Positions 9,540 through 20,046 of a DNA stretch of 64,000 bases are shown one piece after another. Where the stretch lies: positions 248,001 to 312,000 of the forward strand of contig CALYLX010000113.1 of NCBI GenBank assembly GCA_944990035.1. The letters are read 5' to 3'. How positions within the stretch are numbered: position 1 is the stretch's first letter; each line of letters starts with the position of its first letter. The notes under the pieces are model-generated. The model made no database searches. It was not told the DNA's origin and was given only the letters and a program-made list of their open reading frames with translations. The DNA comes from Clitopilus passeckerianus (lineage: Eukaryota > Basidiomycota > Agaricomycetes > Agaricales > Entolomataceae). The translations under genes and the position numbers were made by a program.

Positions 9540-11344
9540 ACAGATTTTTCGACGGAAACAGTATCCGACGCCGGCAGTGGATAATAATTTATACCTACCT
9601 CAAGATACTTCCATATTTCCTTCTTGTATCCCACTCCCAAGTGACGAATGAATGTACTGCAATTGCGGGTCGATGTTCTGGGACCAGGACCAATGGGAAT
9701 GGAGATGGACAGATTTGGGTAGGGTCCAATCTCATCCCGCATTAGATTCCATAAGGCGACCATTAGTGCTTTGGATGGCCGACAATCAGTCAGAAGCGCT
9801 CCAAAGATAGGGGCCAGCCAGACTTTGTCGTATATAGATGCTCCCTTGAGAAAACATAGTTCGACGTGTTGGGTCAAGATAAGTTGACGGTGAAGGTAGT
9901 ATTCGTCTTTGTCAATGAAGAACTCCCGTGAGCGACTTTGATCCTGCAGGAATTCCGAAAGGGTGGCGTGCATGAACTGGATCGGGCGCTGGTGCTGCTC
10001 CGTGGGAGGAATGTCCAAGATCGAATGTAAGTCTGTCAGATGGCTGTCGAGGTCTTCCAGGCGTACAAAAAGGAAGAGCTCGAAAAAGCGATATGAGTTG
10101 ATGCTCGTGTTTCTCTCGAATATTGAATTCAAGCCCACACCGAGCTCCAGCGGATAGCAGATAAGTGCAAGTATATTCATGACCACAGGAAGGGAGTTTG
10201 AGGCGACAGACTGTAGAACAAGGGCGTACAGTGCGTCAAGCTCTGCTAAAGGGTTGTCTGGTCCACTCGATACGGCTTGAAGTTGGAGAACCCTCTCAAG
10301 ATTGTAAACTGGGCTGCTGCGTGGGCGGCTGACGTATTGCACAACCGTGGAGGGGTAAATGAACTGGCCAGAGGACTTCTCAACAAGGAGCGAAATCTGA
10401 TCTGGAGACGGCCACAAGGCGCTAAGACTAGGATGCCGCCCCCTGATCTCCTGGAATTTGCAGTCAAGGAAGAGGCGCACGTCGGCCTTCGCATCGGTGA
10501 AATTGTTCAGGGAAACTTGGTGCGTGTGTCTGTGTAGGAGCCCGGCCCCAAACGATTCGCGTATCTGCCGTTCAGGCCGGCTTGCTATGAAGATACGGAA
10601 TGAGGAGGACTGCTGGCATACTGAGGCGATAGCTTCGAGGATCTCTCGCTGTTGGGCCTCATGGTCCTGACCTGGGAGACCAACGCAGCACTCATCCAAG
10701 CCATCAATCGCGATGATGATTTTAGGATCGTCAGCAGGATAATCCGCGAATGGTTGAACTATGAGGTCGTGGATCTGGGAGTTGAGATTCTTCTCGAAAA
10801 CACCGCCAGCATGAACGACCGCTTCTATGAGGGGTTTCGCGGTTGGGAAGAGATTGGCAAGTTGGAATGCGATAGTGGGGATGAGATACGCCTTCTGGTT
10901 GCGTTTGGCACTTGTTCGCCAGAAAAAGAAAGAGGTCGTGAGGAGTTTCTCCTTCTTCCACCTCTCGATGAGGGTTTGTGCGATAGCGGATTTACCGGCT
11001 CCTGCTGCGCCGCTCAACCATAAGATTGGCTTCGTATTATGTGAGTCTCGCACCCAGTGGTTGACGAGGTCCAGCACGGCGGTTCGGGTCTCTGGATGGC
11101 ATTTGGGAGGGTCAAAGCGTTCGGCCGAGTCGTAGAGGGCTCCGAGGGCGGCGAGATTTCTCAGAGTCTCCATGGGATCTGTATACCAAGTTCAGTATCG
11201 GGTTCTGGGGGATCGGGGTCGATAACTGAGGAACCACCTACACTGGTGAACGGAATAATGATTGGTACTTATATTGGTCAGGGTAATATCCCGACCGTGG
11301 ATACTGTTCGAATCGAGGATTTGGGCTGCCTGAGCGGGTAACAT
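9512..11344 (-). CDS. NACHT-domain STAND ATPase (NLR-like)
   Basis: Two exons, 11,344-11,242 and 11,178-9512 (intron 63 bases), give 589 residues. The short first exon encodes MLPAQAAQILDSNSI and GRDITLTNIS, similar to the linker commonly found before fungal NACHT domains. The second opens with PMETLRNLAALGALYDSAER and RFDPPKCHPETR, then the Walker A motif LSGAAGAGKSAIAQT (about residue 90), FFFWR, the Walker B IIIAIDGLDEC (about 185) and the sensor-type IFIASRPERQIRESF. These proteins work as ATP-dependent switches, often in non-self recognition. No WD, ankyrin or TPR repeats follow. The last ~15 residues are encoded by a hairpin-like repeat, so the C-terminus may be truncated or replaced. 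An N-terminal effector domain could lie upstream in exons I cannot find. Confidence 0.85.
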
Positions 11345-11602
11345 GTCGGTGCGGAGTCAAGAACAGAAGCGCTTGAGAGATCACTAGCACTGCTGGCAGC
11401 GTACTGGTTTGCCCCATGATGGGAATGTCGTCTGATCATGATGGTGAGGTAGGCTAAGAAGTCTGGTAAACCAATGATGGACCATATCCATCTCCATCCG
11501 TGGATCAGAGCAGAAGCTCGTTGGTGGTGGACTGAGCCCAACAAAGGGCCAGGGCTAGCGCCTGGTGCGAGGATCTACGTTGGCCAACGACAAACCAACG
11601 AG

Positions 11603-13040
11603 GTAGGAGCTGAGTTTTGCAGCAAGTTGGGGGGAGCGGGATTTTCTCACGACTTTGCTCTCTCTCTTCTGAGGGTTCTCACCTTCGTGTCTCCATTCAC
11701 TGCCGTCAATCTCAAATTCTCAATAGACCTCAGTCAAAGTCGAATAAACCGGGCAAATACATCTTCGACTCTCTCGACACATCTCCCTTGGTCGACAAGA
11801 GCAGATATGCTAGATGAATGTTGAACTTCGAGCGACCTTTATTCTCGGAGCTGGTCATAATTCACGTCCGGGTGCGTATTACACCTTTCCATCCTTCACT
11901 GACACTAATGCCCGACCCTTTCACACAGCAACCAGATATTGTTGCCGAGTCTAGAACTATTACCGAAGATATCGATAAACTGCTGCGTCGTTGAGGTTCT
12001 TTGGAAATTCTGCAGAGGTCCAAGGGTAAGTGTACAAGCTCAAGGTACCCCTACGACTTTCGTCACTCATGCCTCTCCCTGATACGTCTAGGCTCGAAAC
12101 TCGTCCGGGGTGTCGCTGCGAACCATCGGCATCAACAAACGAGGACAGGTGTTTGCTGTGGAGAAGATGCACACCTTTCCTTGCTCTCGTCAGCTCAGCC
12201 CCAGCATAGTCTTCCGTTTCAATGGCACGAGATTCTCATGGCTGACCTATCCCTCTCGGCAATACAATGCTTGAGGTGGGCATCACTTACTCCCCAAGCA
12301 TCTTCACAACCTCACGGATTCTTCCTTTGCAACAGGCCAAAAACAAAGAGTTCTCGACTTGGCGGGGCCGCTTCACCGGTCTATGTGCCGCAGATTACAT
12401 CTTGTATATCGTTTCCTTGACGCCGCTTGGGATGTCCTCCAACCTATCTCCATTCCAGGTCATACTCTTCTACATCCCAAATCATCGAATGACGATCGCT
12501 TCGTGCTTCTCCATCCGCCTCGGACATTCTGGCTTCATGAACCGCCGCCATCTCTCCGACACCAATTCATCCAGCTCAAGAGGGCATGCCGCTACCGGTG
12601 GTGTGGGGAATGGGCATCACAGCAGTACCCGCCCGTCGCAGTAGTCCTTCCTTCCTCGATCCCCTGGGACAGGCGTCTGCTCCCCTTATTACCCCAAGCT
12701 CTCACAACCCCTCCGTCGTGAACTAGCCGAAAGGGCATGAAGCTCCCCCATAGCACCGACGTCCACCGCAAAGGACCTCAATCCCATTCAATGATCAACC
12801 TGCCGGCCCGCGCCGAACGTCAATCAGAGTCATGTTGGAGAATGGATGAAAGCTGCCTGCCAAGGGCTAGCCACCCGACGCTCGAGCCAGTAGAGGGGAT
12901 GTAGGCAGAAGTAGGAGAGTCAAAGAGAGGAGAAAAAAGGTCATAACGATGACTCCTTGATGAAGCTACACGGAAGGCTGGAGGAACCTTTTTGGTCTCA
13001 GCCGACAGCTACCAAAGTAACCAACAAACATTTGGCGATG
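11603..13040 (+). repeat. Right arm of large inverted repeat
   Basis: Partner of 13-1344 in opposite orientation. Compared with the left arm it has small insertions, for example about 16 bases near 11,975 that introduce a stop in the shared frame, and a longer tract near 12,580-12,610. Intron-like blocks are at about 11,874-11,930 (gtgcgt...cacacag) and 12,026-12,091 (gtaagt...cgtctag). The longest open frame is 12,267-12,644, with no recognised family. The 257 bases between the NACHT start codon (11,344) and this arm hold no gene of their own. Confidence 0.85.
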
Positions 13041-14097
13041 CACTCCCACTCCGACCCTCCGCCCTGTGCTCCACCACAAGGACCCTCCTGCAAAGCAAGA
13101 AGCACATCATCATGATCATGATGGCCACATTGCTCTCACTCCTTGGAAAAGCCTTGTCCGTTTGGGAAAGATAAAATGGAGCTGATTGACGCTCGCTCAA
13201 CATCCAGCCTACCTTTGCGTTGAAAAAAGTCTGATACGCTCACCTTGACTGGCCCTTCATCTGTTGACTTCTACCTTTCCTATCAGCGGGAGATGGGCGG
13301 ATGCAAGCCCCCCGAGCCCTCTGTTAGCCAATGCAGCTACTGTGCTTCAGACCACCTTCAAGGCAGTGTCGCTCCCTTGCATGGACCAGTATCACCATGG
13401 GGTTCTTGTTGTCAGATAGACATATAGCGGCCGAAATGCAAGCTTTCCTCACTTCCAATCGTTTCTGGTCCACACAAACCTCTACATGTGCTTTATGCAC
13501 ATCGGATCCGGCCTCTCTTCACATAAGTCGGTGTCGTTACATCCCGTGGCCACTACCGCTACCCTCTTTCAGACCTGTTCTCCCTCCTCTCTCATCCATC
13601 CCGAAATACCGACCTCGATACCCATACACCTCCCTCGACTCTCCGAACTCTTTTGCATGCCTACACGTTCCAGGATTAGGATTAGGAGTCGATTGTGAAG
13701 CTGCCCAGGCCGAGAGGTCGTCGCAAGCCGACCACTCCATGTCCTCTTGAGGCACATTGGGGCGACTGTTAACTCCCACTTCCGCATGGATCCGCCACCT
13801 TGTGAATTGAGGGCACGAACACGCTCGGCAGCTTCAAACGTTCCGGGAGGATGAACTGAATATCATCCGCCGTCTTCACCCTCGTCAAGGCAGCGGCTGG
13901 AGAATTACAAAGGCTTGATTAGGCCAACGGGGAGCTCACCAATCGAAACAGTAGGATGGAAGATACTGCAAGAGAAAATGGCTCCTGAGGCCCTCGGGGT
14001 CTCAATAGACTGGCGGATCCCGAGGAAGTGGTGGTCAGGATACAGAATCCGAGTTTTAGGACGGAGGCTGTAGGAAAGGAAAGCGTGATGAAGGAGT
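13041..14097. other. No complete gene seen
   Basis: Outside the inverted repeat. Open frames on both strands are short and overlap one another. Plus-strand sequence from about 13,870 may be the decayed 5' part of the ankyrin relic that follows. Confidence 0.4.
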
Positions 14098-14301
14098 GTG
14101 TGGTTGGAAGTAGAGGGGTACGGCACTGCACTCCAAGCGGCTGCATTTAAAGGAGACTTGGAAGTCGTTGAGTTGCTTGTCAGGCGAGGTGCTGATGTCA
14201 ACAGCCAAGGTAAACTGTCTGATTTACGGGGTCCATTATGTTCTGATCTCATTACCCTAGGTGGCAAGTATGGCAGTCCATATCAAGCCGCATATTTATA
14301 A
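14098..14301 (+). pseudogene. Ankyrin-repeat gene fragment
   Basis: One ankyrin repeat is clear: GTALQAAAFKGDLEVVELLV followed by RRGADVNSQG. An intron-like block (gtaaac...accctag, about 14,209-14,261) then leads into GGKYGSPYQAA, the start of a second repeat, which ends at once at TAA. Ankyrin repeats with GGxYGTALQAA spacing are usual at the C-termini of fungal NACHT proteins. The start and the remaining repeats are missing, so this is a scrap of a larger gene. Confidence 0.7.
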
Positions 14302-14914
14302 CAGTAGCCCCAACCAGCTAATTCATGTTCTACCCTTGGTTGTATTTTATCAATTAACATACATACGAAATCACACTGCAGCTATATGAAGTCCCACTCT
14401 GTCATCCTCTACCGTCCTTTTCCAATTTCGCAAAAAAACTCATCCAAAGCATCGGTGATGATGTCAATGATCAGGATGGCTTGATGAACAAACGGCACAT
14501 TCTTTGTAGAGAATCATTTCGTGGCAGCGGGGAAGACCTATTTGGCATTTCATGAAAAGCAGATGTGTTTGGAAAAGATATACATACCTTGAGGGGAGGG
14601 TAGAGTTTGTCAAGGAGTCACCACTCCTTCCCCGACAGCTAAACGGCGAGGCGAACACCCCGAACTTCGTTATCTTCCTTCTTGATGACGAGCATACTGA
14701 AGGCTTGAAAAAGCTCGCGAGTCAGGTCCATGCGTATAGAGGTGCCTTATTGTCGTGTGTTGAGACGCCAAGACACATGGGCTTGAGTAGTATCTTGTGA
14801 ATGAGCGAGGTTTCCTCAGCCGGCGCAGATAGTGGGGATACGGACGATCTTGTTGGCCAGAGTTCGAACCTAGATAACAATGGATAAATGATAGGTCTCA
14901 ACACATAGTGAATG
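14302..14914. other. No gene supported
   Basis: A plus-strand open frame at 14,552-14,800 (82 codons) has no recognised features and no clear splice partners. Confidence 0.35.
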
Positions 14915-15739
14915 TCATGCCTTGTAGGAGGCAAGCTGCCCAAGGTTCTCGGCCTCGAGAGTCAGGATGGGTGCAGCGGTGTCCTCTATGACCTCGCGAG
15001 CAGCCTTGTCGACCAGTGCTTGGACGCTCGCCTCAATCCTTCGGCCGATTTCATCATCATCATCGTCCTCCGAATCCTCCTCATCACCAGTATATCCGTC
15101 CTCCAAGGCCTCTTCATCCTCTTCTTCATCTTCGCCACGATCTTTCTTCTCCTTGAGGAGCTGGGAGGGGATGGCTATGACGAGGAGGAGGTTGATGATG
15201 TGTGCATAAGCAGCGCGCTGCCTATTCCCCCCACCAAAGGAAGCTACGAGGCTTGAGCAACATTCTGCCTTGACGCATCAACAGATTAGCAACAAGAAAG
15301 AAATTCCATGTAACCAGAGACACGCACCGATGACGTTGCCCAAGCTTCGTTTTTCCAGCGTCCACTGCTTAATGAGGACCCGCAGCTGGACTCCCCTGTG
15401 GGTCTCTCCGACCATTGTTTTGAGATCATAGCTTGCGTGGTTACACCTAGAGGTTCGGAAGTTAGCTGAAGCATCTCGAACGGATAAGGTAAAAAGCTTA
15501 CCACTGCCATTCAACTCGTCGCCCACTATTTTGACAAACAGTCGTATTTTACCGATGAGATTGACGGCTAGCGGAATGTGTTCCTTCTTTGGGAGCCGTG
15601 ATGGAGGTCGCAGTTGTAATACAGCCTGAAGCAAGACTTCGAATGCCGGAACACCTCTGCAAGCCTGCAAGCCGCCCGAAATCTGAATGTCCCCGCGTTG
15701 TCGTGTAGCCAGGGAAGTTGGAGCTATTCGGAATGACAA
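14915..15739 (-). CDS. Unrecognised protein with acidic C-terminal region
   Basis: I do not recognise this gene. From 15,739 the minus strand reads APTSLATRQRGDIQISGG and then KKEHIPLAVNLIGKIRLFVK. A 36-base segment at about 15,465-15,500 may be a small intron or may be translated, since both keep the frame. The frame continues with DLKTMVGETHRGVQLRVLIK, and an intron (gtgcgt...aaggcag) then joins to CCSSLVASFGGGNRQRAA and HIINLLLVIAIPSQLLKEKK. The rest is strongly acidic (EEDEE, DSEDDDDDE) and ends RRIEASVQALVDKAAREVIE...NLGQLASYKA. The true start is uncertain; an upstream exon ending about 15,776 (NRNESTAAP) would join in phase but has a stop just before it. It lies beside ankyrin remains and could itself be a fragment. 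Confidence 0.45.
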
Positions 15740-16487
15740 GTTAGAAGAGGAGCGTCAGAGAAGTAAGACGTACTCACTAGGAGCTGCTGTTGACTCATTT
15801 CGATTTGTTCAGATTGCGGAGAGATTTCCCATTGTGTTGACGGAGTCTCTGAACACTCCCCCATGGCGTAAATTCAAGGGCAGATTCAGAAGCCTCAGGC
15901 AGGTAGTGGTGGGTTCTTGTCCACAGCATCCATGGATGGAGGTTAATTAGGGCCCTAATCGCTCAATGCGATGCCTTAAGCTTCGAGACCCAACTTCTTC
16001 AAGTTGCTGACTTTGGAGAAAAATCGGAAGTTCAGATTGCCCTTCCAGAGATCAAGGCAGAAAGCTGACAAGTCCATGAGAGCCTCATCTCGGAAGAGTC
16101 GCTAAGAGTGTTTAGAAAACAGCTTGAATGACATTTGATTCCATGAGGAAAGCAACAAGCATTGAATTGACGATCGCAGAGTTCAACATTCACCACACTA
16201 TAGCTGCACCTGAAAGGGATGTAATTCCCACGATTCGCGCGCATGTGACCCAGATCATTTTTGATTTGTCACGAACACGTCGAAAAAGACTGACGCGTTC
16301 TGACGCGTTTTTCTTTCCAAAAGTGTTGTCCAATCCATAGAGAAGTACCAGAAACATAATTAATTGCGATAATATTCTGTATCTGCGGACAAATGTCAGA
16401 AAATTAGCCTGATGCTCACTCAGAACGAGTGATACGCGTAACTCAGTGAGGACTGGACCCGAGACTCATTTAGAGTTGATCAATCTC
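15740..16487. other. No gene seen
   Basis: Upstream region between the preceding minus-strand gene and the plus-strand gene at 16,488. A directly repeated gacgcgtt (16,291 and 16,300) is the only local oddity. Confidence 0.4.
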
Positions 16488-17986
16488 ATGACCAGATATG
16501 CACCACACCCTTCCAATTCCGCTCCTCACGACCATGACCACCATAAGCACGTCCACCGACTCCGCCTCCTCACCTCCATCCAATGCCCCGAAATGACAGC
16601 CTTCATGTCCCACCTTTCTCTCCTCCTCTCCGGCTCACTTGTCTACGGTCCCTCCCTCGACAGCATCCTCTCCCCGTGGCTCCGTTGGGAAACTCATTTC
16701 CGCCAACTCTGTCTTCAAGTCTCGAGTATCGGCGGGACCCTGACCCTTTCCCGCACCTTTTACGGACTCATTGATATCTTTGATGCACCTGAAATTCTGC
16801 GTCGGACCCCGCCGGTAAGGGTACACAATCCATATGGGTGGCCAGTGACCACGAAGCTTGATGCAACGAAAACTCGGAGAACTCCAGAGGATCTGACCAC
16901 AGTTCCTGATTTGGAGGATTGCAGGGTGAACTGGGAGGTGTTCGGCCAGGGGTGTTTTGAGGGGCTGACCAGTGAGGATTGGAAGAACGTTGTAGTGGCT
17001 GGAGGTGCGGTAGAGGCGTGCTTGCTGCTCCTACAGCAACGTGGGTGAGAAGGTCGAAGGAGACGAGGAGAAAATGGTTCGACAAGATGCATGAGAACTC
17101 GGATATTGACGTTTTCTTCTATGGTTTGGATCGGGAGCAAGTGGGTGCGCTCTACTTCACTTATCTTATCTAATGCTTAAGATACTTGTATGATAGATAG
17201 AAGCAAAGATCGCCAAACTGGTCTCTGCAATCCAATTGGTGACGACCCAAAAACCAGAACTCAAGAGAACGAAACATACCTACTCCCTTTTACGTAGGTA
17301 CTCAACAAATCTTCTTCGTCTACTACGCACTTAACATGATCTCACACTTCTAGTCGAAGGGCCATACCGTAAAATACAATTCGTACCACGGAAATTCGCC
17401 TCTCCCGCGGATGTTCTTGTAGACTTCGACGTAGACGCACCGTGCTGCTTTATGATGTAAGGTTCTCCAGATCTTGTTCGCCCATTTGACGTTAGTAACA
17501 CACATACAGGCACCCGGGTCTACTCTTCCCCCCGTTCCATAGTCGCATTCATGCGTCAAGCAAACGTCGTCGATTACAAGCGTCACTCACCAATCTACGA
17601 GCTTCGGCTAGCAAAATACCACCTTCGAGGCTACGAATGCTATTTCCCGGCGTTTGAAAGAGAGAGCCCCAATGCGCTGTTTGTGAGTGAATTGACGGCC
17701 CTCTCCTCTCTAATCTCCCCTTTCTTACTTCATTCTTCAACCACCTCAACAGATCGGCACAGATCCAGACGCAGTCTACTTTCTCCCTGGCCCTGCGCTT
17801 CTCCTTACCCTGGAAAACCAATTTCAGCTGTGCCCCTGGTTGGGATCGAAACGTGATATCCTGAAGGAATACTGTAAAGCTGCGTCTGGGGAGGGAGCAG
17901 ACGACTATGCACATTTCGTGGATGAACAGCCCGGGTACGAGGAGTGGAATGTCGCTGAGCAGGATGCTGAGGTAGATGAGATCTAG
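16488..17986 (+). pseudogene. Damaged member of the GGAV/SDIDVF fungal family, copy A
   Basis: The order of conserved blocks matches the convergent copy at 18,470-20,046: MSHLSLLLSGS, LRWETHFRQLCLQV, NVVVAGGAVEACL, WFDKMHENSDIDVFFYGL, an exon starting EAKIAKLVSAIQ, KIQFVPRKFASPADVLVDFD, then MRQANVVDYKRHSPIYELRL with YHLRGYECYFPAFER, and a last exon from about 17,752 with IGTDPDAVYFLPGPALLLTL ending at TAG 17,984-17,986. Two lesions break it. Around 17,022-17,029 the frame shifts between EACL and APTATW, where copy B reads straight through. Near 17,456 the donor after PCCF is out of phase with the next exon. Exons otherwise close. The family recurs in fungi, often with ankyrin repeats; its function is not known to me. 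An upstream in-frame ATG at 16,446 is possible. Confidence 0.75.
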
Positions 17987-18189
17987 TTCAGGGAGGATGA
18001 TATGGTGTAGATCTACGTCGTTTGGTTTCATACGTATATTGTTTACTTCGAAGCCCAAAACCTACAATACTATATCACTTCTGTAATTACATCGTAGAAG
18101 CCTGTTTTTCTGATCCACTCATCATCTATTTTCCACAGAAATCAGTCCGGAAGACATTCCAATCAACGACATTGGTAGACCTAAGGAGG

Positions 18190-18330
18190 CACCCTGTACT
18201 CCTTAACTTCAACATCATCCTCCATATCCTATCCGATAGCCTCCAATGTGAACCCAGCCCAATCCTCTAACCCCCAATACGGATACCCCCTCTCAGCAAC
18301 GAACCGCGCATATACTGGACGACGCAGTGG
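18190..18330 (-). pseudogene. 3' fragment of a third copy of the GGAV/SDIDVF family
   Basis: On the minus strand this reads ARFVAERGYPYWGLEDWAG before a stop, matching the C-terminal ARFVAGRRGYEEWW region of the neighbouring copy at 18,470. Plus-strand words gcaacgaaccgcgc (18,297) and gcaacaaaccgcgc (18,582) show the correspondence. Only the last exon end is present. It lies between the 3' ends of the two larger copies. Confidence 0.65.
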
Positions 18331-18469
18331 ATCAGATAATGAATCAGAGGAAGCAAATCTACAGAGAATTAATCTACCTCCTTTGACGGAAGGTAAATGT
18401 CACTGGCAATGAGTGTTGGGACAATAAAAGAGGGTGAAGCAATGAATTCCAATCACAGAGTCGACACCT

Positions 18470-20046
18470 CTAGATATTCACACCATCATCGTCCTCTTCT
18501 ATGTCATGCCTCGCAGGCCCTAACATCCACCCAGTCATCTCTCCTTCCTCAACCCACCACTCCTCATACCCCCTCCGTCCGGCAACAAACCGCGCGTACA
18601 CATCATCGCCTGTTGTCGCTTTCCGATACCGTTTCACCAGGGTCTGCTTCTCTGATAAAGCAGCCCACGTGAGTCCGTGTTGACATTCTTCGAATTGGCG
18701 CTCGATGGTGAGGAGAAGGGAGGGTCCAGCAAGGATGTATACCGCATTTGGGTTCTTACCGAGCTGGGGAGGAAGGCAAAAGCAAGTAGTTAGTGGTGGG
18801 TTCCTGGTGGTCGAGTAACACGTACAAATGGCATTTTCGCCCTCTCATGGGCTCTATCAAACCCAGGATACAAGCACTCATATCCCCTCAGATAATACTT
18901 CGCTAATCGAAGCTCATAAATTGGAGAGTGCCGGGTATAGTCGACAATATTGGCTTGACGCATCAAGGCGATGATACACCGGGGACTAACGTAGACGTTG
19001 GAGCCTACAGGAGAAAGGGTTAGGTCTAGGAGCGAGAAAGGAAGTCGAAAAGGTGAGAGGCTTACTGACCGGTGTACATACAACAAGGTGCATCGATATC
19101 AAAGTCCACGAGGACGTGTGCTGGGGTGCAGAATGGGCGGAGGACGAACTGTATGTCGCGGTAGGGTGGCCCGTCTGAACAGGTCACAATGCGAGTTCTG
19201 GAATGAGCAACGAGAGCGGGCATGATGGCATGAATGGACGTGCGCACCCAAAGGTTCATTGTGGAATGTGAAAGTGTAAGTATCCCTTGTCCTCTTCAAC
19301 ACCCCCTCTATGGACGTTGCAGCGCGGATCGCAGACGCTATGACAGCTATTTTAGCCTCCATCTATTCCCAACCCTTCAGTCAACACGTAGGAACAGAGG
19401 GCATATGTGGGGCAACCAACCTACTTCTCATCAAGCCCAAACATGAAAACATCCACGTCCGAAGACGGATACATCTTCTCCAACCACGTTATCCTCATCT
19501 CCGGACTCGACGTCGCCCATTCAGCGTCCGTCTTAGCCAAACACGCCTCTACGGCACCACCAGCAACAACCACGTTCTCCCACTCCTTCTCCCCCAAGCT
19601 TCCAAAACACCCCTGCGTGAACGCGTCCCAGTTCGCCCGAAAGTCGTCCAGGTCTGCTACGGTTGTCGAGTCTTAGGCCGTCGACGTTTCAAGGGATCTA
19701 AGGGCATGAGAACGGGATGAGGTGGGGAATCGGGGTTACATACCGAAAGCGGGGGTGTAGTTCTGAACCCGGGAGGGAGGGAGGGAGAACATGTCTAGAA
19801 GGCCGTAGTGGAGGTTCGGGTGATGGTGCAGTGCATGCCTTGGGCCTGGAGACAGAATTGTCGAAAAGAAGACACCCATCGGACGTACTGCGCGAGGAGG
19901 TCGTCGAGCTTGTAGAAACTGGATCCGGACACGTCGAGCTTGTAGAAACTGGATCCGGACAGGAGCAGAGAGAGCTGGGAAGCGAAGATATTTATTTCGG
20001 GAGCGTTGGATGATGAGGAAAGAGGAAGTGGGAGGTCGACGTTCAT
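18470..20046 (-). pseudogene. Damaged member of the GGAV/SDIDVF fungal family, copy B
   Basis: From MNVDLPLPLSSSS (20,046) the blocks run FASQLSLLLSGSSFYKLD, RWVSSFRQFCLQAQG, FRANWDAFTQGCFGSL, ENVVVAGGAVEACLAKT, MYPSSDVDVFMFGL, EAKIAVIASAIRAA, RDIQFVLRPFCTPAHVLVDF, MRQANIVDYTRHSPIYELRL and the last exon LGKNPNAVYILAGPSLLLTI, ending VNI-stop at 18,470. A base appears lost near 19,811-19,815, where the frame of the first exon ends and RTLHYGLLDMF continues one frame over. The donor after GLDE (about 19,424) is also one G short of phase. Other splice junctions close. The GG...DxD arrangement recalls the nucleotidyltransferase fold (as in CCA-adding enzymes), but the spacing is longer than canonical, so this is only a suggestion. 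Confidence 0.75.
19902..19960. repeat. In-frame tandem duplication in copy B
   Basis: A 29-base block (19,902-19,930) is repeated exactly at 19,932-19,960, with a 30-base unit. It duplicates ten residues, giving GSSFYKLDVSGSSFYKLD in the first exon of the minus-strand gene. Copy A at 16,488 has a single version. The two repeats are identical, so the event is recent. Confidence 0.85.

Noticed and set aside
13..13040. The inverted repeats as terminal repeats of one giant transposon
   Set aside because: The enclosed genes are single-copy housekeeping types (BCP1, PUT1) and no transposase, integrase or captain-type recombinase is seen between the arms.
18190..20046. rRNA, tRNA or CRISPR structures in the accessory regions
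   Set aside because: No cloverleaf with T-arm consensus, no conserved rRNA segments and no regularly spaced repeats were found by eye.
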